Counted from the first letter of the stretch, positions 45,176-55,074 are shown. The stretch is 64,000 nt of DNA from Chitinophagales bacterium (GCA_017303875.1 JAFLBP010000012.1:1-64000), one strand, 5' to 3'. Program-made: numbers and translations. The notes: generated from the letters alone by a model not told the origin.

Positions 45176-45197
45176 TGTAAATCAATTTTTTGGTGGA

Positions 45198-48100
45198 TTA
45201 AAACTGCATTTGAACGCCAAAAATAAAAGTGCGCGGCGCGGGCACAGTGCCCCAGTCGATCCCCACTGCGAGATCGGATGAAATATTCAAACCGCGGGTA
45301 TCATTGGTATTGGCCTGGATTTCCGGATCGAGGCCCGGATATTTGGTAAACGTGAGCAGGTTTTGAGCGGTCAGGTAGGCGCGCAGCCCGGCAATATGTT
45401 TGCTGCGAATCAGGCTTTTGAAGCTATAGCCCAGCGTTGCATTGCGCAGGCGCAGGTAGGAGCCGTCGTACAGGAAACGGGTGGAGGCGCGGCGGTTGCC
45501 GTTGCGGTCGTCGACGCTGACTTTCGGGAAAATTTCGCTTGGGTTTTCCGGTGTCCAGCGGTTCAGGATGTCGCGGTAGCTGTTGAAACCGCGCAATTGG
45601 GTTTCGTAGGCAAAATTGCCGTACAGGAAATACAAATCATTGCCGCTAACCCCTTGCAGCAGGGCCGAAAAATCGAGGTTTTTCCATTGCAGACTCAGGT
45701 TGGCGCCGAAGGTAAAATCGGGGAAGGGGCTGCCGGCATGGCTGCGGTCTTTGTCGTCAATGACATTATCGCCGTTCAGGTCTGCAAACTTGACATCACC
45801 GGGCCGGGTGTCTTTGTTTTGAAACGCGTGGGCGTCAATTTCCTCTTGGGTCTGGAAGATACCTTCCATTTTCCAGAGGTAAAAAGATCCGATTGGCTGG
45901 CCGGGTTCGGTGCGGGTGAGCGGGCCGTCGGAGAGGCCGAAACCGCCGAGAATCGGCTCGCCTTCAGCAAGCGAGACCACCCGGTTTTGCAGGCCGGAAA
46001 TATTGCCGCCTACACTCCAGAACAGTTCTCCACGGCGTTCTTTATAATTGACGGAAAGCTCCCAGCCTTTGTTTTCTACTTTACCGGCATTTACAAAAGG
46101 AGGGTTTTGGTCGCCCCCGGAAAGTGGCACCGGCACGCGCACGAGGATGTCGTCGCTTTGCTTGTTGTACCAATCGGCAATGATAGAAATGCGGTTATTC
46201 CACAGGCTCACATCAAGGCCAACGTTGGTTTGTGTGGTGGTTTCCCATTTGATATTGGCGTTGCCGCCTTCTACAATTTTAGCGCCGTTCACCACCTGCC
46301 CGCCAAAAGAATAGACTTTCTGGCCGCTTGCAATCAGCGAGCTATATGGGTAATTGCCGATTTCCTGATTGCCCAATCGGCCCCAGGACGCGCGCACTTT
46401 GAGTGCGGAAACAAATTTTATCCGACGGAAAAATGCCTCGTTGGAAATATTCCAGGCGCCGGAAACGGAAGGGAAATAGCCCCAGCGGTTATTGATACCA
46501 AAACGGGACGAACCGTCGCGGCGCAGGGAGGCGCTCAGGATGTAGCGGTTGTCGAAGTTCCAGCCGGCCTGCCCGAAGTAGGAGAGCAGCGCCCATTCGG
46601 TTTCCACACCACCAGCCCCGATGTCGTCAATATCAACCACTAAACCATTATTCAGGTATCGGAAAAGCGGGTCTGTACGCGGGAAATTGCTGATAGATGC
46701 GCCGAGAAAATTGGTTTTATTCTGGATGGCCTCCATACCGGCAAGCAAGTTGAATTTGCCGGCGCCGAACTTGCGGCTGTAATCCAGGGTGTTTTGCCAG
46801 ATCAGGTTGCGATCAAAAACACGGCCTTCGGAAAGCGAAGAAGGCGTATAAATGGCCTGCGAAAGCTGTTGTTTGAATTGTTTTTCATTTTCAAACAGGA
46901 AGTCGCCACCCAGCGAAGTGCGGGCCTTAAAGCCTTTAAAAGGCGTCAATTCCACAAATACATTTCCAAAAATGCGGTTGCGCTGAATGGTCCAGTCGGT
47001 AGCATCCACAAACGCCAGCGGATTGGCATTGCCGTCGCCATACAAGGTGGGGTCGCCGAGCAGCGAGCTGACATTGTAGTACGCGCCATTGGGCTGATAA
47101 ATGGGGAAAACGGGCGCCGCAATCAGGGTGTAGCGGATGCCGCTGGGTTCGTTGCCCGGGCCGAAGCCGTCGCCGGAAGAGTTGATCACTTTCCGGTCGG
47201 TAAAGGAAAAAGAAAGGTTATTGCCGATTTTGAACCAGCCATTTCCGGTTTCGCCATTGAGGCGCAGGTTGTATTTTTTAAAGCCCTGACCGCGAAAAGT
47301 ACCTTGCTGATCGAGGTATTCTCCCTCTACAAAATAGTTGCTGTGTTCGCCGCCACCCGACGCTGAAAGCGAATAGCGCTGTACCGGCGCGCGGTTAAAC
47401 AGCAAATCCAGCCAGTTATTATCAGGCAGGGTATCCAGCATGGCAAGATCGTAAGTGCCCAATTGGTTGGCCGGGTTACGCAGTGTATTGGCATTGTTGA
47501 TGGCCTCATTGCGGATTTCCATGTATTCGCGGGCATTGAGCAGCTCGGGCAGGCGGTTTACCTCCGAAAAACCCGTGTAGGCATCGAAACTAAAGGTTGG
47601 TTTGCCGGATTTACCCTTTTTGGTCGTAATCAGCACCACCCCGTTGGCAGCCCGGGAGCCGTAAATGGCCGCTGCCGCGCCGTCTTTGAGTACTTCAATA
47701 CTTTCAATGTCGGTGACGCTGAAGGTATTGATATTGCCGGTGGTGGGCACGCCGTCGATGATAAACAAAGGGTTGTTGTTGCCCAAGGTGCCGGCGCCGC
47801 GAATACGCACGGCAATATCGTCGCCCGGTGCACCGGTGGTTTGGGTAATTTGTACCCCGGCAGCCTGGCCTTGCAGCGCCTGGTCGATGCCGAGTACCAC
47901 TAATTTTTCAAGGTCTTTGCCTTTAACCGTAGCAATGGCCGAGGATACCTCGCTTTTAAACTCTTTGCGGTAACCGGTAACTACCACATCATTGAGCACG
48001 TTGCCCGCAGGTTTCATTTCAACGTTGAACGTGCTGTGGCCAGCTACTGGCAGCTCCTGGGTTTCGAGGCCCACATACGAGAAAATTAGCACGGCATCAG

Positions 48101-48344
48101 GAGCGACTGCGATCCGGAAGCGACCTTCGAGGTCGGTCGCCGTGCCGTTGGTGCTGCCTTTTTCTTTAATGGTGACTCCAATGAGCGCCTGGCCGTCTTC
48201 GCTGCTGCTGACGAGGCCGCTTACATTGATCTGCTGGGCGCCGGCAATGGTACTAAAAGCAAGGAAAAGCAGGGCGGAAAACAGTTTTAAAAAAACGTTC
48301 CCGCCCCTGGACCCTGTGTAGATTTTGTAGAAATATGATTTCAT
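45198..48344 (-). CDS. SusC-type TonB-dependent outer-membrane receptor
   Basis: The 1048-residue protein starts at ATG 48344; the longer frame to 48395 has no support. The signal peptide ends near AGAQQ, followed by a carboxypeptidase-regulatory-like domain (NVSGLVSSSEDGQALIGVTI), a VVVTGY motif, a plug domain with IRGAGTLGNNNPLFIIDGVP and SIEVLKDGAAAAIYGSRAAN, and a beta-barrel. It is the SusC half of a SusCD pair and imports oligosaccharides using TonB energy. The start region of the mature protein carries a likely TonB contact. It is divergent from the AraC gene. Confidence 0.95.
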   Translation of the reverse strand: MKSYFYKIYTGSRGGNVFLKLFSALLFLAFSTIAGAQQINVSGLVSSSEDGQALIGVTIKEKGSTNGTATDLEGRFRIAVAPDAVLIFSYVGLETQELPVAGHSTFNVEMKPAGNVLNDVVVTGYRKEFKSEVSSAIATVKGKDLEKLVVLGIDQALQGQAAGVQITQTTGAPGDDIAVRIRGAGTLGNNNPLFIIDGVPTTGNINTFSVTDIESIEVLKDGAAAAIYGSRAANGVVLITTKKGKSGKPTFSFDAYTGFSEVNRLPELLNAREYMEIRNEAINNANTLRNPANQLGTYDLAMLDTLPDNNWLDLLFNRAPVQRYSLSASGGGEHSNYFVEGEYLDQQGTFRGQGFKKYNLRLNGETGNGWFKIGNNLSFSFTDRKVINSSGDGFGPGNEPSGIRYTLIAAPVFPIYQPNGAYYNVSSLLGDPTLYGDGNANPLAFVDATDWTIQRNRIFGNVFVELTPFKGFKARTSLGGDFLFENEKQFKQQLSQAIYTPSSLSEGRVFDRNLIWQNTLDYSRKFGAGKFNLLAGMEAIQNKTNFLGASISNFPRTDPLFRYLNNGLVVDIDDIGAGGVETEWALLSYFGQAGWNFDNRYILSASLRRDGSSRFGINNRWGYFPSVSGAWNISNEAFFRRIKFVSALKVRASWGRLGNQEIGNYPYSSLIASGQKVYSFGGQVVNGAKIVEGGNANIKWETTTQTNVGLDVSLWNNRISIIADWYNKQSDDILVRVPVPLSGGDQNPPFVNAGKVENKGWELSVNYKERRGELFWSVGGNISGLQNRVVSLAEGEPILGGFGLSDGPLTRTEPGQPIGSFYLWKMEGIFQTQEEIDAHAFQNKDTRPGDVKFADLNGDNVIDDKDRSHAGSPFPDFTFGANLSLQWKNLDFSALLQGVSGNDLYFLYGNFAYETQLRGFNSYRDILNRWTPENPSEIFPKVSVDDRNGNRRASTRFLYDGSYLRLRNATLGYSFKSLIRSKHIAGLRAYLTAQNLLTFTKYPGLDPEIQANTNDTRGLNISSDLAVGIDWGTVPAPRTFIFGVQMQF

Positions 48345-48419
48345 AGAATGTCGTTTTGAATTTGCTGCAGGGGAGGAATAAAAGCAGCAGGGCAAATGTT
48401 GGGTAAAGGGGATTTTAAA

Positions 48420-48453
48420 AATGATACTATTCTCGAAAAGTATAATACTTTTG
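48420..48453. promoter_or_regulatory. AraC/SusC intergenic regulatory sites
   Basis: AATGATACTATTCTCGAAA (48420-48438) is a candidate regulator site that recurs, inverted and with 15 of 19 matches, at 49583-49601. It overlaps a perfect 17-base palindrome AAAAGTATAATACTTTT (48436-48452). The right arm of the palindrome runs into TACTTTTG (48446-48453), a -7 element for the AraC gene. Binding by the AraC-type regulator is inference. Confidence 0.6.
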
Positions 48454-48475
48454 CGAATTATAAATATTTGCCATT

Positions 48476-49453
48476 ATGAACATTTACCGTGAAATTACCC
48501 CGCTCAAAGAGCCGGATGTATTTGTTGTGCTCGATTCGGTGAGCAACGGGTTTGATTATCCGATTCACAACCACCCGGAATATGAGCTGAATCTGATCGC
48601 CGGTATGAGTGGCTCACGGATTGTTGGCGACTCCACGGAGCGTTACAATGATTTTGATCTGGCGCTGATTGGCCCCTATTTATACCATAAATGGGATGGC
48701 GATGCGGCCCTGCTGAGTGAAGAGCGACCTTATCGGGTGATTACCATTCAGTTTGGAATGGATTTGTTCAATGCCCATTTGTTGCAAAAAGAGCGTTTTT
48801 TTAAAATCCGGAAGTTGCTCGATGATTCGCGGCGGGGGGTGAAATTTCAGGGGAAAACCATCATGGATGCCATGCAAAAAATGATTGCGCTCACCGAAGA
48901 CAAAGGCTTTTTGAATGTGCTTGAATTTTTGTCGCTGCTCGATCTCCTCTCCCGTTCCGATGAACGCGATTTCCTAGCCAGTGAAGGTTTTACGCCGCAG
49001 GCGTTTAAATCCGGCAACGATCGCATTCAAATTGCCTACGCCTGCATCCTGCGCAATTTTTCCAATCCGGAGCTAAAAATGGGCGATATTTCCAAGTTGG
49101 TGAACATGAGCGAATCGGCCTTCAGCCATTTCTTTCAAAAATATACCAATAAATCTTTTACCCAGTTTTTGGTAGACGTGCGCATCGGGCATGTTTGCAA
49201 ACTGCTGCTCGATACCGACCATACCATCAAGCAGATCTGCTTCCAGTCGGGCTTCAACAACCTGGCAAATTTTAACCGCCTGTTTAAAAAAAATAAAGGC
49301 TGCACCCCGCTTGATTACCGCCGCCGCTTCCAGACCAATCAGGTGTTCGACTGGGTGCACCAAACGACACCCTGGCAGTTTTTGCCTTCCCGCACGGCAA
49401 CCATGGATAAGCTGATGCCGGATAAATATTCTACCCGTTTGGTACATGTTTAA
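48476..49453 (+). CDS. AraC family transcriptional regulator of the PUL
   Basis: The 325-residue protein has an N-terminal cupin-like ligand domain (PIHNHPEYELNLIAG) and a C-terminal AraC double helix-turn-helix. The second HTH is KQICFQSGFNNLANFNRLFK followed by GCTPLDYRR, the usual AraC signature. It is divergent from susC and adjacent to the rightward LamG operon, so it is the likely local regulator of both. Bacteroidota PULs more often use SusR or hybrid sensors; an AraC type is less common but known. The ligand is presumably a sugar from the substrate, but this is not shown. Confidence 0.92.
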   Translation: MNIYREITPLKEPDVFVVLDSVSNGFDYPIHNHPEYELNLIAGMSGSRIVGDSTERYNDFDLALIGPYLYHKWDGDAALLSEERPYRVITIQFGMDLFNAHLLQKERFFKIRKLLDDSRRGVKFQGKTIMDAMQKMIALTEDKGFLNVLEFLSLLDLLSRSDERDFLASEGFTPQAFKSGNDRIQIAYACILRNFSNPELKMGDISKLVNMSESAFSHFFQKYTNKSFTQFLVDVRIGHVCKLLLDTDHTIKQICFQSGFNNLANFNRLFKKNKGCTPLDYRRRFQTNQVFDWVHQTTPWQFLPSRTATMDKLMPDKYSTRLVHV

Positions 49454-49582
49454 AGCATCTGAAACGCAGGATTTTATTTTTACCTGTTCCGACTAAAAAG
49501 CAAGCATTGGGCTGTCCTTGCAAACTTTATTTTGCCGAGAAATGCAATTATAATAGAGTATCCTGTTTTTTTAAATATGGTA

Positions 49583-49601
49583 TTTTCAGTAAAGTATCAT
49601 T
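49583..49601 (-). promoter_or_regulatory. Candidate operator upstream of the LamG-GH130 operon
   Basis: The reverse strand reads AATGATACTTTACTGAAAA, matching the element at 48420-48438 in 15 of 19 bases. It is 115 bases upstream of the LamG gene start. No TAnnTTTG promoter was found downstream of it, so the promoter itself is not identified. Confidence 0.45.
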
Positions 49602-49715
49602 ATTTTCTATAATTGTATTATTCATGGTTGTGATGCCGTGGCACCTTTGCCCTGCTGCGCAACCCTGGTGTTGCCAGTCCCAACCGTTTTTTTGTACTAA
49701 ACAATTTAAAATAGC

Positions 49716-52700
49716 ATGAAACAGTTGATACGATCGCTGTTGTTGTCGGCCACTTTTCTCGGCGCGTGGAGCGCTTTACAGGCCCAGACACCAGTTGCGA
49801 ATTATTCCTTTTCGGGTAATGCCAAAGACACTTATGGAAACCATGCTGCCGTGCATGGCGCCCGCCTCGGCGCCGACCGTTTCGGCAATGCCAATGGCGC
49901 ATTTTACTTCGACGGCGCACAGGCTTATTTGCAGGCGCCCAACAGCGCAGCCCTGAATTCTGACTACACCACCCTTGCTTTTTGGGTGAAACCTGCCACA
50001 CTCCCTGCTCAGGGAGAGGTTTACCTGATTTCTTTTGGCGGTTGGCAGGAGCGTTTTAAAGTATCGGTGCCGACCCACGGCAAATGTATCTGGACCACCA
50101 ACGGTAGCAACGGTATTTCCGATATGGATGCCGGCGATGGCAACGTACTGGTGCCGGGTACCTGGACACATGTGGCGTTTGTACACGACAACAGCAAAGA
50201 CCGCATTTACCTCAACGGGGTGCAGGTGGCGGAAAAAAATGTGGGCGGTACCCTGAGTTCCACAGACAAGCCACTTGGTATCGGCTACGATGCCATTGGC
50301 CTGGGCAACTTTTTCGACGGTGCGCTGGATGAGGTGATGTTGTTCGGCTCGGCGCTTTCGGCTGCTGAAATTGCAGCTTTGTATGCAGCACAAAACACAG
50401 CGCCAGCCATTCCGAATGGCATTGTTGCGGCCTATCCGTTTTCCGGCGATGCGCAGGACCTGAGCGCTTTTGCGAACCACGCGCAGGCGACGAACGTGGC
50501 AAGCGCTACAGACCGCTTTGGATTTGGCAAATCGGCCTACTATTTTGAATCGGCTAAAAGTGCGGGCGTGGTTGCGCCCAATTCGGCTGTACTCAATTCG
50601 GCCTACACGACCATCAGTTTTTGGGTAAAACCAAGCGCTTTCCCCGTGAGCGGAGAGGCATTCCTGCTCTCCAATGGCGGCTGGCAGCAGCGCTGGAAAA
50701 TTTCACTCCCTTCTCATGGCAAACCGGTATTCACTACCCATGCCGGTGGCGCCTGCTGCTCCGATATGGACTCCGGTACTCCGCTTGCGCTGGGCGCCTG
50801 GACACATGTGGTGATGACGCACGACGGCACGAAAGACATTATCTATTTCAACGGCGTGCAGGTAGCGGAGAAAAACGTGAGTGGCGCGCTCGACCCAACC
50901 ACCCATCCCTTTGGTATCGGCTTCGATCCGATTGACAAAGCCGGTTATTTTGATGGTGCAATTGATGATGTGGCCATCCTGAATGTGGCACTTGGGCCCC
51001 TGGAAGTAGCCGCACTGTACGCAACAGGCAGTACTTTCCCGGGCGTGGCTTCCGATCAGGTAGCCGAATATGAACTCAATGGCAATGGTCTGGACAATAC
51101 CCAGTATGGCAATGATGCCCGTGTTGGTGGTGTTGCCGGCACCGATCGCCATGGCTGGGCTAATAATGCGATGGTGTTTGATGGTACGGAAAATTCCGGT
51201 GCAGTAGCGGATAATTCCCCGGCACTGAATTCCGACTTTACCACCATCAGTTTCTGGGTAAAACCGACAGAATTCCCGGTTTCGGGTGAGGTGTTTCTCT
51301 TTTCCAATGGCGGCTGGCAGGAGCGACTGAAAATTTCGTTGCCGGGCCACGGCAAACCCGTGTTCACCACCCATGCCGGTGGCGCTTGCTGCTCCGATAT
51401 GGATTCGGGCACGCCGCTTGCCCTGGGCGCCTGGACGCATGTTGCCATGACCCACGATGGCGCCAAAGACATCATTTATTTTAATGGTGTAAAAGTGGCT
51501 GAAAAAAATGTGAGCGGCGCATTGGATAAAACCAAACACCCGCTGGGCATTGGTTTTGACCCGATTGATAACAGTGGCTATTTTAAAGGGGCCATGGATG
51601 AAGTGCAGGTATACAAACGCGCCCTGAGCGAAGCCGAAATTGCCGCTCTTTTTGCCGCGCAAAACTCGGCGCCCGTGGTAGCAGGTGATCTGATTGCCAA
51701 TTACACGTTTAACGGCAATACAGAAGATCATACGGCCTATCAGAACCACGCTTCCGTAATTTCCGCACAAACAGCGCAGGATCGTTTTGGTAAATCCAAC
51801 CACGCCTATCGTTTTAACGGACAGTCGGGCCTCGTGGCTGCAAATTCCCCGCAGCAAAACAGTCCGAATACGACCATTAGTTTTTGGATAAAACCTGATG
51901 CTTTCCCCGTTAGCGGAGAAGCTTACCTGCTCTCCAACGGTGGCTGGCAGGAGCGCTGGAAAATTTCATTACCCGGCCACGGCAAACCTGTGTTCACGAC
52001 CCATGCCGGTGGCGCCTGCTGCTCGGATATGGATTCCGGAACCCCGCTTGCGCTGGGCGCTTGGACACATGTGGTGATGACCCACGATGGCGCTAAAGAC
52101 ATCATTTATTTCAATGGTGCAAAAGTGGCGGAGAAAAACGTGACGGGGGCTTTGGACGCTACCGTTCATCCCCTCGGTATTGGTTTTGACCCGATTGACA
52201 ATGCCAATTATTTCCAGGGCGCCCTTGATGAGGTACAACTCTACAAACGCGCCCTGAGCGAAGCTGAAGTTGCAGCCTTGTACAATACACAAAATACGGC
52301 GCCCGCAGCCATCGATACAGAAGCGCCCTGCGCACCGCTGAACCTGGCAGCCAACGTATTTTTCACCAACATCACCCTGAGCTGGTTGCCTGCCGAAGAC
52401 AATGTGGGCGTTGTGGCGTACAATGTGTACCGCAATGGCCAGCTGGAGCAGACAGTTGCTGAAACACAAGCATATTTCCCTGCTTTACAGCAACTTACCC
52501 CTTATGTTTTCGCAGTAAGTGCTTTGGATGCCGCCGGTAATGAATCGCTGCTGAGCAGCCTGAATGTTACTTCAGGCGAAGAGCAGACCCCCGACGTAAC
52601 GCCGCCAACCGCGCCGGCGAACCTGCAAGCTTCCACAGGGGCCAACTCTGTGTTGTTTTCCTGGGATGCCTCCACCGACGATCGCAGTGTTGAAGGCTAT

Positions 52701-53816
52701 GTGGTACAACTCGACGGGGTGTTTTTTGACTCCATCCCGGCCACACAGGTGTCCATCTTTATCGGCGGGCTGGATTCGGAAACGCCTTACACCCTGGGTG
52801 TTTATGCGTACGATAAAGCCGGTAATGATTCGCCCATTGCAGAACTCGACATTACTACGGAAGATGAAATTGATACCGGCGAGCCAGGACTGGTTGCGCA
52901 TTATCCTTTTGAGGGCAATGCCAACGACGCCACGCCTTATGCCAACCATGGCGTGCCGGGCGGCAATGTGAGTTATGTAACGGCAAATCACCCTAACGGC
53001 GGTTTACAGGCTGTAAAATTCGATGGTCAGGCCGATTCGATTCTCGCACCAAATGCCGTTCAACTGATTTCCGATTTCACCACCGTTGCCTTCTGGATTC
53101 GCGTGGATGAAACCAATCCGCTGGATCCGGAATCGTATGTGCTCGACTTCGGGCACTGGGATCAGCGCTGGAAAATTTCCCTGCCACAGCACTTGAAAAT
53201 TGTATGGACCACCAACAGCAAAACCACACAGTTCCCCAGCCTGATCAGCGATATGGATTCCGGCGACGGCAATGAAATGGTGAAAGGTTTTTGGTGGCAT
53301 GTTGCGATGGTACACGATGGCACCAATGATAAAATTTATGTCAACGGGCAACTTGCCAACTCCAAGCCTGCACAGGGCAAGCTCAATACCACGGCCCGTC
53401 CTTTGGCCATGGGCAACAACCCGATTGAAGGCGGTCAGTATTTTAATGGCTCCTTGGATGAACTGAAAATCTACAACCGCGCCATTACCAATGCAGAAGC
53501 GGAAAACCTGTTTAATTCCGGCACAACCGGCCTGAATGATCTGGCGCAGGATGGGCTTCAGGGCTTTATCCATGCAGTTTTCCCGATTCCTTCAACTACC
53601 GTGCTGCATGTGAAGCACCAGTTCAGTAATCAGGCCTTACAACTTCGGGTATTTGATGTACAGGGCCGTCAGATAGATGCCATACGTTATGATGCAGGGG
53701 AAATTCCGGCAGGACAGCTCAGCCTCAAAACCGAAGCGTATCCGCAGGGCAAGTATTTCCTGAATTTTGTACTCAACGGTAAAAGCATCGGCTCCGTCCG
53801 TTTCAGCAAACTCTAA
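49716..53816 (+). CDS. T9SS-secreted protein with five LamG and two FN3 domains
   Basis: The 1366-residue protein has a signal peptide ending ALQAQ. Five LamG/concanavalin-like domains occur at about residues 21-228, 231-438, 445-648, 655-858 and 1055-1268. Two FN3 domains lie at about 868-955 and 958-1050, and a T9SS tail at 1280-1366. LamG 2, 3 and 4 are nearly identical and each carry GGACCSDMDSG with adjacent cysteines; LamG 1 and 5 have ISDMD and ISDMDSGDGN without CC. The same WKIS core occurs in the LamG of the secreted enzyme-like protein. A surface glycan-binding role is likely. Confidence 0.88.
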   Translation: MKQLIRSLLLSATFLGAWSALQAQTPVANYSFSGNAKDTYGNHAAVHGARLGADRFGNANGAFYFDGAQAYLQAPNSAALNSDYTTLAFWVKPATLPAQGEVYLISFGGWQERFKVSVPTHGKCIWTTNGSNGISDMDAGDGNVLVPGTWTHVAFVHDNSKDRIYLNGVQVAEKNVGGTLSSTDKPLGIGYDAIGLGNFFDGALDEVMLFGSALSAAEIAALYAAQNTAPAIPNGIVAAYPFSGDAQDLSAFANHAQATNVASATDRFGFGKSAYYFESAKSAGVVAPNSAVLNSAYTTISFWVKPSAFPVSGEAFLLSNGGWQQRWKISLPSHGKPVFTTHAGGACCSDMDSGTPLALGAWTHVVMTHDGTKDIIYFNGVQVAEKNVSGALDPTTHPFGIGFDPIDKAGYFDGAIDDVAILNVALGPLEVAALYATGSTFPGVASDQVAEYELNGNGLDNTQYGNDARVGGVAGTDRHGWANNAMVFDGTENSGAVADNSPALNSDFTTISFWVKPTEFPVSGEVFLFSNGGWQERLKISLPGHGKPVFTTHAGGACCSDMDSGTPLALGAWTHVAMTHDGAKDIIYFNGVKVAEKNVSGALDKTKHPLGIGFDPIDNSGYFKGAMDEVQVYKRALSEAEIAALFAAQNSAPVVAGDLIANYTFNGNTEDHTAYQNHASVISAQTAQDRFGKSNHAYRFNGQSGLVAANSPQQNSPNTTISFWIKPDAFPVSGEAYLLSNGGWQERWKISLPGHGKPVFTTHAGGACCSDMDSGTPLALGAWTHVVMTHDGAKDIIYFNGAKVAEKNVTGALDATVHPLGIGFDPIDNANYFQGALDEVQLYKRALSEAEVAALYNTQNTAPAAIDTEAPCAPLNLAANVFFTNITLSWLPAEDNVGVVAYNVYRNGQLEQTVAETQAYFPALQQLTPYVFAVSALDAAGNESLLSSLNVTSGEEQTPDVTPPTAPANLQASTGANSVLFSWDASTDDRSVEGYVVQLDGVFFDSIPATQVSIFIGGLDSETPYTLGVYAYDKAGNDSPIAELDITTEDEIDTGEPGLVAHYPFEGNANDATPYANHGVPGGNVSYVTANHPNGGLQAVKFDGQADSILAPNAVQLISDFTTVAFWIRVDETNPLDPESYVLDFGHWDQRWKISLPQHLKIVWTTNSKTTQFPSLISDMDSGDGNEMVKGFWWHVAMVHDGTNDKIYVNGQLANSKPAQGKLNTTARPLAMGNNPIEGGQYFNGSLDELKIYNRAITNAEAENLFNSGTTGLNDLAQDGLQGFIHAVFPIPSTTVLHVKHQFSNQALQLRVFDVQGRQIDAIRYDAGEIPAGQLSLKTEAYPQGKYFLNFVLNGKSIGSVRFSKL

Positions 53817-53931
53817 GCGCTAAATATCTTTTCGTACAGATAACAGGCCATGTGCAGGCAGTCCAATTCCCCGCTTTCTGCCTGATCGCAATGTTGCGAA
53901 ACACATGGCCTACTTTTAACCCATTAATAAG

Positions 53932-55008
53932 ATGGCCGACAGATTTTCTGAAAACCCTATTATCAAAACAGCCGACATTAAGCCTTCCTCACCTGATATG
54001 GTTGTGGAATGTGTGCTCAATCCGGGTGTTTTTTCCTTTGCCGGTAAAACCTGGCTGATCCTCAGGGTCGCCGAGCGTCCGCGTCAGCATACAGATTCCG
54101 TTTCCTTTCCGGTAATGGATAAGCATGGGCGGCTTAAAATTGTGTCGTTCCAAAAGGATGACCCGGCACTGAACCTGAGCGATCCGCGAATGGTCAAACA
54201 TAGCGGCATTACCTATTTGTCTACGCTTTCCCACCTGCGATTGGTTTGTAGTGATGACGGCGTTCATTTTTATGAGCCTGAAAATTTTCCGACCATTATT
54301 TTCGGACAAAGTCAGCTGGAGACATTTGGTATAGAAGATTGCCGGGTAGCAAAAATTGATGACGTATACTGCCTTACATTTACCCAGGTAAGTGAACACG
54401 GTGTAGGCGTAGGCCTGATGCGCACCAAAGACTGGATGAATTTTCAGCACGATGGCATGATTTTGCCGCCACACAACAAAGATTGCGCAATTTTTGAAGA
54501 GCAGATCAATGGTGTTTATTACTGCCTGCATCGTCCTTCGGGCATTGATCTGGGCGGAAATTTCGTTTGGATCGCTTCTTCGCCCGATCTCCTGCACTGG
54601 GGCAATCATACCTGTATCCTGCATACTCGCCCGGGTATGTGGGACTGCGCACGCGTAGGCGCCGGCGCAGCACCAATCAAGACCAAAGCGGGCTGGCTGG
54701 AAATTTACCACGGCGCCGACTTTAACCATCGTTACTGCTTAGGTGCTGTGCTGCTCGATCTTGATGATCCCTCAAAAGTGATCGCCCGCTCCGAGGCGCC
54801 ACTCATGGAACCCCTCGCTCCTTATGAGCAAACCGGTTTTTTTGGAAATGTAGTTTTTACCAACGGACATATAGTGGACGGCGACGAACTCACTGTGTAC
54901 TATGGTGCTTCCGATGAAGTGATCTGCGGTGCAAAATTTTCGATTCAGGCCATTCTGGATGACCTGCTGACCGTCGCCGCTGCAAAAAAGGCAATACAAA
55001 CTGCTTAA
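53932..55008 (+). CDS. GH130 family glycosidase or phosphorylase
   Basis: The 358-residue protein has the five-bladed propeller pattern of GH130: NPGVFSFAGKTWLILRVAER, the acid/base region LSDPRMVKH, GIEDCRVAKIDDVYCL, DCAIFEEQINGVYYCLHRPSG (split across the propeller) and GWLEIYHGADFNHRYCLGA with LLDLDDPSKVIAR. GH130 members act on beta-linked mannosides, either by phosphorolysis or, in some, hydrolysis. Where typical phosphorylases have LFPE, this protein has IFEE; without alignment I cannot say which mechanism applies. There is no signal peptide, so it works in the cytoplasm on imported substrate. It precedes an MFS gene by 66 bases. Confidence 0.93.
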   Translation: MADRFSENPIIKTADIKPSSPDMVVECVLNPGVFSFAGKTWLILRVAERPRQHTDSVSFPVMDKHGRLKIVSFQKDDPALNLSDPRMVKHSGITYLSTLSHLRLVCSDDGVHFYEPENFPTIIFGQSQLETFGIEDCRVAKIDDVYCLTFTQVSEHGVGVGLMRTKDWMNFQHDGMILPPHNKDCAIFEEQINGVYYCLHRPSGIDLGGNFVWIASSPDLLHWGNHTCILHTRPGMWDCARVGAGAAPIKTKAGWLEIYHGADFNHRYCLGAVLLDLDDPSKVIARSEAPLMEPLAPYEQTGFFGNVVFTNGHIVDGDELTVYYGASDEVICGAKFSIQAILDDLLTVAAAKKAIQTA

Positions 55009-55022
55009 ATAACGGGTAATCC

Positions 55023-55053
55023 GTGCCGGGGGCGCCCCCCGTACCCCCGGTAC
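55023..55053 (+). promoter_or_regulatory. GC-rich intercistronic hairpin
   Basis: GTGCCGGGGG (55023-55032) pairs with CCCCCGGTAC (55044-55053) with one G-T wobble, around an 11-base C-rich loop. It lies between the GH130 and MFS genes. It is much stronger than other structures in the operon and may protect upstream mRNA ends or reduce downstream expression. Confidence 0.55.
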
Positions 55054-55074
55054 TTTATCCGTACTATCCGCCCT

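Noticed and set aside
48345..48395. Longer SusC start
   Set aside because: The extra 17 residues are not signal-like; ATG at 48344 directly precedes the signal peptide.
54000..54900. Assigning GH130 to a specific subfamily (phosphorylase or hydrolase)
   Set aside because: The phosphate-binding residues cannot be judged reliably without an alignment; only the family is supported.
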